A stretch of 64,000 nucleotides of DNA from JAAYCI01 sp964550985 (GTDB lineage Bacteria > Bacillota > Clostridia > Oscillospirales > Ruminococcaceae): positions 21,406-85,405 of the forward strand of contig CAZKBM010000004.1 of NCBI GenBank assembly GCA_964550985.1, in the 5' to 3' direction. The translations under genes were made by a program, and so were the position numbers. Shown piece after piece: positions 16,064 through 22,926 of this stretch (within the stretch, counting starts at the first letter, position 1; each line of letters opens with the position of its first letter). Below the pieces are notes generated by a model. That model did not search any database and had not been told where the DNA came from. It was given only the letters and a program-made list of their open reading frames with translations.

Positions 16064-16798
16064 TTGGAAAAAGACCTGCATCCCGAATCGCTGTTCGATG
16101 AATCTCCCTGGATACAGGGGGATCTTTCGGTATGGGATGACTTGGTGCCCAGCGCCAAACTGGCCCATTACAAAAAAAACCATATCATCTACCACCAAAG
16201 CAGCCGCACCAGCACCGTTTACATTGTAAAAGAAGGGCGGGTCAACCTTTCCATTTTAAGCCAGGAGGGGGCCGAAAAAAGCCTGTATGTGGCGGGCGCG
16301 GGCGCCGCTTTTGGCGAAGTTCCCATCATTTTGGATTTTGGCATCTGCGCGCAGGCCACCACCAAAACCGATTGCCAAATTTACCAGGTGCCCGGTGAAC
16401 TATTTTTGCAGTATGTGTATGGCGACGCCAACATCACAAAGGCGTTTTGCCAGTTGGCGGCCAAAAAAATCCTCATGCTCACCGGCCACATTGAGCTGCT
16501 CAGCTTTTTTGATATCCACTACCGGGTGTGTAAAATGCTGGTATACCTGGCCCACCAGTACGGCGTTAAAACCGAGGGCGGGCTGAAAATAGATATGCGC
16601 TTTACCCACCAGGAACTGGCCAGTATGGTGGGCGCATCGCGGGTTTCGGTTACTAAATTGCTAAACGACCTCATCAAGGCCGAAATCATCTACCGCAAGG
16701 ATGGCAAGTTTTTAATCATCGACCCCGATAAGCTTCTGGAATACTCCCTAAGCACCCAGCACGGGCTGCAATACCCGGAAGAGGCCTTTTCGGAATAG
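16064..16798 (+). CDS. Crp/Fnr family transcriptional regulator
   Basis: 244-aa DNA-binding regulator. An N-terminal cyclic-nucleotide-binding-type beta-roll spans about residues 25-135 (SRTSTVYIVKEGRVNLSIL and GAAFGEVPIIL). A long dimerisation helix follows, then a C-terminal winged helix (MRFTHQELASMVGASRVSV) at about 180-215. It has no FNR-like N-terminal cysteine cluster. Translation starts at TTG 16064 behind a near-perfect GGAGGTGAT; no ATG is suitably placed. It is co-transcribed with the cupin and probably controls the adjacent divergent promoters. Confidence 0.9.
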   Translation: MEKDLHPESLFDESPWIQGDLSVWDDLVPSAKLAHYKKNHIIYHQSSRTSTVYIVKEGRVNLSILSQEGAEKSLYVAGAGAAFGEVPIILDFGICAQATTKTDCQIYQVPGELFLQYVYGDANITKAFCQLAAKKILMLTGHIELLSFFDIHYRVCKMLVYLAHQYGVKTEGGLKIDMRFTHQELASMVGASRVSVTKLLNDLIKAEIIYRKDGKFLIIDPDKLLEYSLSTQHGLQYPEEAFSE

Positions 16799-16811
16799 CC
16801 GCATCAAACCA

Positions 16812-16841
16812 AAAATACCCCGCCTATTTGCGGGGTATTTT
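16812..16841. terminator. Bidirectional terminator
   Basis: Stem AAAATACCCCGC / GCGGGGTATTTT with a 6-nt loop, between the converging Crp-family (+) and MFS (-) genes; A-tract and T-tract flank it on both sides. Confidence 0.92.
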
Positions 16842-16889
16842 GCTGTAAAATTTGCCGTGGGCGCGCTGCGGCGCACTTGGCCAAAGGCC

Positions 16890-18077
16890 TTATGGCACAC
16901 CGTTTAATTTTTTGTATTGGCGGCGCATCAAAACGGCCAGCAGCAGGCACAGCACCCCTACCAGCGGCAGCCAGCCAAACAGCCCGCGCACCCCAAGTTT
17001 GGGTATCAATTGGCCCGCCAAAAGCGAGGCCGCCGCAACCCCCAGCGAGGAGGCCGAACTGAGCGCCCCCGAGGCCGCCCCCGCATGGGTGTGGAACAGG
17101 TTGCCCCCATAACTGATGGTAAGGCTGAAAAACGCCCCTGCACATACGGCAAGCAGCACCAGTAAAACGGTGAATAGGCCGGGGTTTGGCGCCCATAGGC
17201 AAAGCAAAAACAACAAAAGGGCCGCCAGAGAAAAATACACGAAAATCTGGGTGGTGTGCACCCTGCGCAATAGCACCACAAACAGCAGCGCCCCCGCAAT
17301 GCAGCCCGCCTGGTAATAGCCCAGCACCATAACGGCTGCGGCCTCTGGGTAGGCAAAAACCTCTTTCATGTATAAATCCACCCAGTTGCTAACCATGGTT
17401 ACAAACACCAGGTTTAACACCACAAACAAAAACAGGCAAAGCCCTTCGCGCAGCACCTTTGGCCGCCGTATAGCGGCCTGCCCCTCCTCGGCCGGGGGGG
17501 CGGGGCGATGCAGCTTGGGCGGGTAGTTCAGCCCTGCGGCAAACAGAAACAGGGCTGCCGCCACGGCAAATACCAGCCAAAAGCTCAATTTCCAAGTAAG
17601 GCCCTGAAACAGCAAAAAACCCACCAGAAGCGGCATCAGTATGGCCCCTGCCGAATAGGTAACCTGAATGAGGGGCATCTTGGTGGAGGGGTCGCCATAC
17701 ACGTCGAACAAAATGGCCTGGCAGGAGGGATCGGTAAGGCTGTGGGCACAGCCCAGCAGCACCGCAAACAGCACAAGCGGCGCATAGGCGGGCAAAAAGG
17801 GCAGCGCCAGGTAGTAAAGGCTGAATAACGCCAGGCCGCAAAGCAAAATCTTTTTGCGCCCCAGTTTATCGGAAAGGCCCCCAAACACGGCGGGCAGCAC
17901 CCCGCTTACCAGCCCGCGTATGGCAATTAGGGTGCTAATTTCCCCAATGCCTATGCCAAAATGGGCCATCAATGCCTCTTTGTTGGCGGGCACCATTATG
18001 GTGCTGCAGCCCTGTAAAAACATCACCAGGTACACCGCCAGCGCCGCCGTGCGGTAATGGGCCGGGCTTTTTTGCAT
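16890..18077 (-). CDS. Major facilitator superfamily transporter
   Basis: 395-aa inner-membrane carrier with about 12 hydrophobic helices and the MFS loop motif GGLSDKLGRKK between helices 2 and 3. ATG 18077 has GGGGAGGG upstream; an ATG 18 nt further upstream is less well placed. It has its own terminator on each side and no operon partners, so the substrate cannot be inferred beyond its position between the M24 operon and the microcompartment operon. Confidence 0.88.
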   Translation of the reverse strand: MQKSPAHYRTAALAVYLVMFLQGCSTIMVPANKEALMAHFGIGIGEISTLIAIRGLVSGVLPAVFGGLSDKLGRKKILLCGLALFSLYYLALPFLPAYAPLVLFAVLLGCAHSLTDPSCQAILFDVYGDPSTKMPLIQVTYSAGAILMPLLVGFLLFQGLTWKLSFWLVFAVAAALFLFAAGLNYPPKLHRPAPPAEEGQAAIRRPKVLREGLCLFLFVVLNLVFVTMVSNWVDLYMKEVFAYPEAAAVMVLGYYQAGCIAGALLFVVLLRRVHTTQIFVYFSLAALLLFLLCLWAPNPGLFTVLLVLLAVCAGAFFSLTISYGGNLFHTHAGAASGALSSASSLGVAAASLLAGQLIPKLGVRGLFGWLPLVGVLCLLLAVLMRRQYKKLNGVP

Positions 18078-18117
18078 GGTTTCCCTCCCCTTCACAATAT
18101 GGCCGCCTTACGGAAAA

Positions 18118-18141
18118 GGAAACCCGCGAACGCGGGTTTCC
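18118..18141 (-). terminator. Rho-independent terminator of the microcompartment operon
   Basis: Minus-strand stem GGAAACCCGCG-TT-CGCGGGTTTCC followed by TTTT, about 50 nt past the stop codon of the NhaC gene. It marks the 3' end of the 24363-18193 operon. Confidence 0.9.
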
Positions 18142-18192
18142 TTCTTTCGCCTCAAAATTCCAAAGCGCCAACGCGCCTTTTGGGCAACCGGT

Positions 18193-19692
18193 TTACAGGC
18201 TGTCCTCTTCTTCGCCGGGCACATCCGCCAGCGCTACAGCCTCAGAAGCCAGTTTTGTCTGGCCGCCGGTCTTGCTCTCATAGCGCCGGCCCCAGCCAGT
18301 AATTACCGCAACCATAAACACAATAAACAGCATCCAGCTGTGCAGGGTAACGCCCGCAATGGCAATGGGGTTCAGCATCTGCACAAAGCTGTACTCCTCC
18401 ATCAGGCCTGAAATACAGGCAATGACAATAAAGATGAAGGCGCTGGTGAAGGGTACAAGCACGGGCAGGGAGCTTGCAAACCCATCCATAAGGTTTGCGC
18501 GGCGGTAGGGGTGCAGGCTTTTCACACGGCCCAAATCGTTTGTAATGGGGCCAAACATGATGATGGCCGGGCCATTGGCCGCACCCAGGCAGATGGAGGA
18601 GATCATGGTGCCGAAACCGATAATCAGTTCGGTGCCGATGATGCTCTTCGCAAACTTGCTGTTTACCAGCCCTTCAATAATGGCGTCCAAGGTGCCGGAG
18701 GCCTGCAACACGCCCATGATGCCAAACACGGCATACAGGTAGGCAACGGTGCCCAGCATGTTTTTAATGCCATCGATGAGGAAGCCCTGCAGCGCGCCCT
18801 CGTTGTTGCTGATGATATCGGCCGGGGTGATGATTTGGAATATCAGCCCTATAATGGTGCCCACGATGATGCCGCAGGTGATGGAGATAAAAATGTTGCG
18901 CTTGATGATGGCCACACCCAGCAGAACCACCACCGGGATGAGCATGATAAGGCCTTTGGGGTTAGAGTAGCGGGCCATAATTTCCTCAGCCCCCATACCC
19001 ACGCCGCTGCCGCCGCCAAAGATGACGAACAGGATACAGGCGGCCACAGCCGCCACAATGGCGTATTTAAAGCGCGAGGCCACAACGCCGCCAATATCGG
19101 CCGATTCCTTTTTGGTGATATACTTTTGGGTGGCGGCCGAAGCGATGGTGGTGTCGGAGATGGGGCCGATGTTATCGCCAAAAATGGCGCCGCTTAAAAT
19201 GGCCCCGGCCAAAAACAGCGGGTCTGCCCCCAGCAAGATGCCCGAGGGATAAAAGATGGGAAAGCAGGAGAACAGTGTACCGATGGAAGTACCTGTGGCC
19301 GTGGCAATAATGCAGGTGGCCACAAAGGTGAACAGGGTAAAGATGGAACCTTTGATACCCAGGGAGCCGCCCAGCCATACAAAACCTTCGGCTACGCCGC
19401 CACGGGCCATGAGCTTTGTAAAAATGCCCACCACGAACAAAATCAGGGCCAGGGTGCCCGCCATTTCGCTGGACATTCCCTTAATAACCGCCTGCCAGTA
19501 CTTGCCCATGTTTTTAGAGAGCAAGCTGCCGATAATCAGGGCCACAAATCCGCCCATGGCAAGGTTTTCCAGGTCAAAAGCCTTCCAGGCCACAAAAAAC
19601 ACAACGCAGCCAATCGCAAAAATAATCAGCGGAACAAGGGACAAAAATTTGGTTCCCCTAAACTCCAGGGGGTATTCTTTCTTCTTCTGCAT
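18193..19692 (-). CDS. Na+/H+ antiporter NhaC family protein
   Basis: 499-aa integral membrane protein with about 11-13 hydrophobic helices and the NhaC-type signatures GTSIGTLFSCFPIFYPSG and GAIFGDNIGPISDTT. The family includes Na+/H+ and malate/lactate antiporters. It is the last gene of the microcompartment operon, so it may move the charged product or substrate of the encapsulated pathway; this is inference. ATG 19692 follows AAAGGGAGG; an upstream in-frame start would add 17 residues without a ribosome site. Confidence 0.87.
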   Translation of the reverse strand: MQKKKEYPLEFRGTKFLSLVPLIIFAIGCVVFFVAWKAFDLENLAMGGFVALIIGSLLSKNMGKYWQAVIKGMSSEMAGTLALILFVVGIFTKLMARGGVAEGFVWLGGSLGIKGSIFTLFTFVATCIIATATGTSIGTLFSCFPIFYPSGILLGADPLFLAGAILSGAIFGDNIGPISDTTIASAATQKYITKKESADIGGVVASRFKYAIVAAVAACILFVIFGGGSGVGMGAEEIMARYSNPKGLIMLIPVVVLLGVAIIKRNIFISITCGIIVGTIIGLIFQIITPADIISNNEGALQGFLIDGIKNMLGTVAYLYAVFGIMGVLQASGTLDAIIEGLVNSKFAKSIIGTELIIGFGTMISSICLGAANGPAIIMFGPITNDLGRVKSLHPYRRANLMDGFASSLPVLVPFTSAFIFIVIACISGLMEEYSFVQMLNPIAIAGVTLHSWMLFIVFMVAVITGWGRRYESKTGGQTKLASEAVALADVPGEEEDSL

Positions 19693-19821
19693 AGGGTTCC
19701 TCCCTTTCTGCTTTGGGCGGGCAAAGCCCGCCGCCTCACGCAAAAGCCAACCGCATGTCTAAGGCTTTTGCCCAGGTTGCCACACACAATTCGTACGCCG
19801 TACAATGAAAACACCCGTTTT

Positions 19822-21396
19822 TTACACCAGTTTCCCAAAGGGCCCGTCCACAAGTTCTCCGTCGGCCGCCACAATGTGCCCGCCCTGTATGGTCATAGAG
19901 GCAAAACCCGTCAGCTTGCGGCTTTCAAAAATGGAATAGCCCGATAGGGAATGCAGGTTTTTTGCATTCACCTCCTCCCAGTGTTCCATATCCACAAGGC
20001 ATATATCGGCGTCGGCGCCGGGCATCAGGCTGCCCTTTTGGGGGTACAGCCCAAACACCTTGGCCGGCTCCATCGTAATTTTGGCCACAAGCTGCTGCAG
20101 GGGCAGGCCGCGTTTCATCACCCCTTCGGTAAGCAGGCTGGGCAGGTGGGTTTCCAGCACCGCATAGCCGCTCATAGCCCCAAACATGCCCTTGCCGTCC
20201 CCGGCTTTCAGGGTGTCGGGCACGGTTACATTATCGGTGCCAATGGTGCTAATGGTTCCGTCCAAAAGTGCTTTCCAAAGGGCCTCTTTATCGGCATGGG
20301 CGCGCAGCGGCGGCTCCATCTTACCGCGGAAGTCGTCGCAGTCCTCCATGGTGGTGGTGAGGTAGGGCGAGGTGGTTTCGCCTATGATATAGGGGTTGCC
20401 CCGCTTCACCTTGCGCAGCATCTCGGCCCCCGCGCGGGAGGAAACGTGCACAATATACACCCGCTGCTGCAATTTTTGGGCAAAAAAGGCCATACGGGCT
20501 ATGGCTTCTTCTTCGGCCATGGCGGGGTGGGTTTCGGCCCAATCGGCCAGGGTGGCCCGCTCGCCCGTTTTTTGCATCACCCGCTGGGTGGCCTCTTCCA
20601 CAATGGCGTGGTTTTCGCTGTGTACGCACAGCAGGCAGTCCTCGCCGCTGGCCTTTAACCGCTGCATCACCTGCAAAATAAAGGCGTCGTCGCTGGAGTT
20701 TATCAGCCCCGGCACCCCATGCATGTACACCTTGAACGAGCGCACCCCGTACTCCCCAATCAGGCGGGGTATCTGGCAAAGCTGCTGCTCGTTATTGATG
20801 ACAAAATGGGGCAGAATGTTGATGTGCGAATAGGCGTTCACCTGTTCGGCCACCTCTTCAAAAGCGCCCATCTGGGCCTTATCTGCCCCCACAAACCAGC
20901 CCGCCGTTGTAACGCCGCCAATCAGGGCGGCGGCGGTCTCGGCCGTCAGTTCCTCTGCCAGCGGGTGGAACAGCCCCAGGTGGATATGCGGGTCCAGGAT
21001 ACCGGGCAGCACATAGCGCCCCCCGGCGTTTACGCATTGCCTGGCCGCAAGGTTTGCCCCCGCGGCGCTCACACAGGCAATCGTTCCGTTTTGGATATAC
21101 AGTTCACCCTCAAAAAGGCCAAACTCCGGCAGCACCAGCTTTCCGCCCTGAATGGCCAAATCGTACACCTGCCCGTTTTGCACAGGCAGAGGCAGGGCTG
21201 CGGCGGGCTGGGGCAAGGCTGCCGCAGCCGCCGGTGGGGCTGCTTCTGCCGCCTTGGGCCCTCCCCCGGTTTTGGCTGGGCCACGCCCTGCGGGCGAGGG
21301 CGGCGCAAGGCGGCGCAGGTAGCTTGCGAACAGGTCGTCGTCATTCTGCCCACCGGCAGCCATGCCGGCCAAATACTCTTCAAAAATGTCGCTCAT
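19822..21396 (-). CDS. Hydantoinase/dihydropyrimidinase/allantoinase-like amidohydrolase with N-terminal encapsulation-type peptide
   Basis: 524-aa predicted microcompartment cargo. Residues 1-30 form two short amphipathic segments, each with the pattern D-[I/L]-F-x-x-Y-L (residues 3-9 and 21-27). A Pro/Ala/Gly-rich linker runs to about 72. The cyclic-amidohydrolase domain then follows with all expected zinc ligands: H137xH139 (DPHIHLG), carboxylated-lysine candidate K222 (SFKVYM), H259 (CVHSEN), H317 (YIVHVSS) and D388 (GTDN). Such enzymes open cyclic ureides (hydantoin, dihydropyrimidine, allantoin). The typical family length is about 460, so the first 72 residues are an addition. It is encoded directly after BMC-T. 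ATG 21396 has GGGGGG before it. Confidence 0.88.
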   Translation of the reverse strand: MSDIFEEYLAGMAAGGQNDDDLFASYLRRLAPPSPAGRGPAKTGGGPKAAEAAPPAAAAALPQPAAALPLPVQNGQVYDLAIQGGKLVLPEFGLFEGELYIQNGTIACVSAAGANLAARQCVNAGGRYVLPGILDPHIHLGLFHPLAEELTAETAAALIGGVTTAGWFVGADKAQMGAFEEVAEQVNAYSHINILPHFVINNEQQLCQIPRLIGEYGVRSFKVYMHGVPGLINSSDDAFILQVMQRLKASGEDCLLCVHSENHAIVEEATQRVMQKTGERATLADWAETHPAMAEEEAIARMAFFAQKLQQRVYIVHVSSRAGAEMLRKVKRGNPYIIGETTSPYLTTTMEDCDDFRGKMEPPLRAHADKEALWKALLDGTISTIGTDNVTVPDTLKAGDGKGMFGAMSGYAVLETHLPSLLTEGVMKRGLPLQQLVAKITMEPAKVFGLYPQKGSLMPGADADICLVDMEHWEEVNAKNLHSLSGYSIFESRKLTGFASMTIQGGHIVAADGELVDGPFGKLV

Positions 21397-21432
21397 CACG
21401 CTTCCCCCCTTCCCTATTGGTTGCAATGGGCC

Positions 21433-22053
21433 CTAACCGTCAATTTGTTCAATGGCCGTTACAGCCGCCTGCATAGCGGTTTGCAGTTCGGAAAGGTTGT
21501 TGGAAGCGAGATACATCCGCCCATATTTGCCCACGGGGTCAAAATGAATCACCTTGATATCGGCGCTTTTTTCGGCCTCGTTCGCGGCAATGGAGATATA
21601 GGCCGCGGGTTCCACCTCTAAAATCAGCAGGTTCTCCCCCGGCAACAGCATCGAGCCCTGGCGGCTGCGGTTGATAAGCTGTGACTGGTAGGCGTCCACC
21701 CTGGTGATGATTTGCTGCGAGACGATAACGGGTTTTTGCCTGTCGGCAATGGTGCAGTTGCAGGCGTTTAAAATGGCCTGCCCTGCCTCCTGCACGCTGG
21801 CTAAATCGTGAGAATGCAGCTCTATCTCACCGTACTCGCGCTCCACCACCAAAAAGCCGGGCTTTGCGCCGGTGTTTTTTAAGGCCGCATCCAAAAGGGA
21901 ATACACCCCGCTGCCCGGCTCCATCTCAATGTATAGCTGTGCCATGCCCGCCAGGCACAAATCGCCCTTAATCACCGTACCCGTCATGGCGGCATACTGC
22001 GGCTGCATGTTATCTACAAAAGCATAGGTACGAAGCTTGGTTGTCTCTGCCAT
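21433..22053 (-). CDS. Tandem-domain microcompartment shell protein (BMC-T)
   Basis: 206-aa shell protein that would form pseudo-hexameric trimers. Two BMC-like halves are visible: residues about 10-105, with VYSLLDAALKNTGAK and EVQEAG-type helices, and about 125-205, ending ADIKVIHFDPVGKYGRMYL and ELQTAMQAAV. The order of elements resembles the permuted EutL-type tandem proteins. ATG 22053 (MAETTKLRTYAF) is preferred; an in-frame upstream ATG adds 16 unrelated residues. It is separated from the BMC-H gene by a strong hairpin and an element-B fragment. Confidence 0.85.
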   Translation of the reverse strand: MAETTKLRTYAFVDNMQPQYAAMTGTVIKGDLCLAGMAQLYIEMEPGSGVYSLLDAALKNTGAKPGFLVVEREYGEIELHSHDLASVQEAGQAILNACNCTIADRQKPVIVSQQIITRVDAYQSQLINRSRQGSMLLPGENLLILEVEPAAYISIAANEAEKSADIKVIHFDPVGKYGRMYLASNNLSELQTAMQAAVTAIEQIDG

Positions 22054-22074
22054 AAATTCACCCTGTTTCTTATT

Positions 22075-22150
22075 ACAGTTTTTCAAAAAATTGCGCGGCA
22101 AATTTTTGGTAAAAACTGTTATGCAGCGTTTTTATGTGCATAACGATACG
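22075..22150. repeat. Degenerate fragment of repeat element B
   Basis: Retains TTTTTCAAAAA, GCGGCAAATTTTTGGT, AAACTGTTATGCAGCG and TTTATGTGC landmarks of element B with internal losses. It lies within the microcompartment operon between the BMC-T and BMC-H genes. Confidence 0.55.
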
Positions 22151-22176
22151 CTGCGTTAGGTTAAAGAGCTATAAAA

Positions 22177-22211
22177 CGCCACCTCCGGCAGGCCAAACTG
22201 CCGGCGTGGCG
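22177..22211 (-). terminator. Intra-operon hairpin between BMC-H and BMC-T genes
   Basis: Minus-strand stem CGCCACGCCGGCAG / CTGCCGGAGGTGGCG (imperfect) with a short loop, followed by TTTTATAG, about 18 nt after the BMC-H stop. It has the shape of a partial terminator or 3' stabiliser that would give more BMC-H than the downstream BMC-T, hydantoinase and antiporter. Confidence 0.7.
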
Positions 22212-22228
22212 CCCTGTCCGTCATACTT

Positions 22229-22495
22229 CTATTTCTTAAAAATTTCCTCAACTTCGGCCTGGGGGCGGGCAATCACATGGGCCGAAACAACCTCACCCAC
22301 CTTTTGGGCGGCTTCCACACCGGCGTCCACAGCCGCTTTCACAGCGCCTACGTCACCTTCAATTACAATGGCCACAAGCCCGGCCCCAACCGAAATTTTT
22401 TCGGTCAGTTCCACATTGGCTGATTTCACCATTGTGTCGGCCGCCTCATAAGCTGCCACCATACCACGGGTCTCAATAAATCCTTTTGCTTTCAT
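22229..22495 (-). CDS. Hexameric microcompartment shell protein (BMC-H, PduA/EutM-like)
   Basis: 88-aa single BMC domain of normal length. It has the N-terminal GFIETRGMVAAYEAADTMVKSA strand-helix pattern split by the usual residues, the pore loop SVGAGLVAIVIEG and DVGAVKAAVDAGVEAA. It would be the main facet protein, with a GAG-type pore where PduA has GSG. The ribosome site AGGAGG is strong. It is the only BMC-H gene in the window, so the shell appears minimal. Confidence 0.95.
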   Translation of the reverse strand: MKAKGFIETRGMVAAYEAADTMVKSANVELTEKISVGAGLVAIVIEGDVGAVKAAVDAGVEAAQKVGEVVSAHVIARPQAEVEEIFKK

Positions 22496-22524
22496 GGGTC
22501 AATACCTCCTAAAATTGTTTGGTT

Positions 22525-22866
22525 TTATACGGATGATTTGCGGTTTTGCTGTTTCGAATTTTTGGGGCTTGCCGCCTGGGTTTTGGGGGACGCGGGGGCT
22601 GTGTTTTCGGCGTAACTATCCACAATGCCCACCACGGCCAAATCCACGGGCGCTTCTTGTTCGCCAAGGGCATAACGGGCATTTGCGCCACCCGTCACCA
22701 AAATGGTGTCGCCGTCGCCGCAGCCAATGGGGTCGGCCGCAACCAGCAGTTCCCCGCCCTCCTGGCCGCCTGCGCCAAGGCGCTGCACCAGTATCAGCCC
22801 ACTGGGCCCCAGCCGGGGGTTACGGATGGTGGCCACCACCTTGCCCACCACTTTGCAGATATACAA
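22525..22866 (-). CDS. Pentameric microcompartment vertex protein (BMC-P, EutN/CcmL family)
   Basis: 113-aa vertex protein. The first 90 residues match EutN/CcmL: MYICKVVGKVVATIRNP, GLILVQRL, VAADPIGCGDGDTILVTGG and APVDLAVVGIVD. About 25 residues of Ser/Lys/Pro/Gln-rich tail follow, longer than usual for the family. Translation starts at TTG 22866 behind GGGGAGAGG. It is encoded between the class V PLP enzyme and BMC-H genes. Confidence 0.93.
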   Translation of the reverse strand: MYICKVVGKVVATIRNPRLGPSGLILVQRLGAGGQEGGELLVAADPIGCGDGDTILVTGGANARYALGEQEAPVDLAVVGIVDSYAENTAPASPKTQAASPKNSKQQNRKSSV

Positions 22867-22926
22867 AAGGCCTCTCCCCTTTCTGTTTTCCAGGCCTTCG
22901 CCTGGCCAGTACGGTTTTGTACTCTT

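Noticed and set aside
16890..18077. MFS transporter as part of the microcompartment operon
   Set aside because: A strong terminator at 18118-18141 separates it, and it has its own terminator at 16812.
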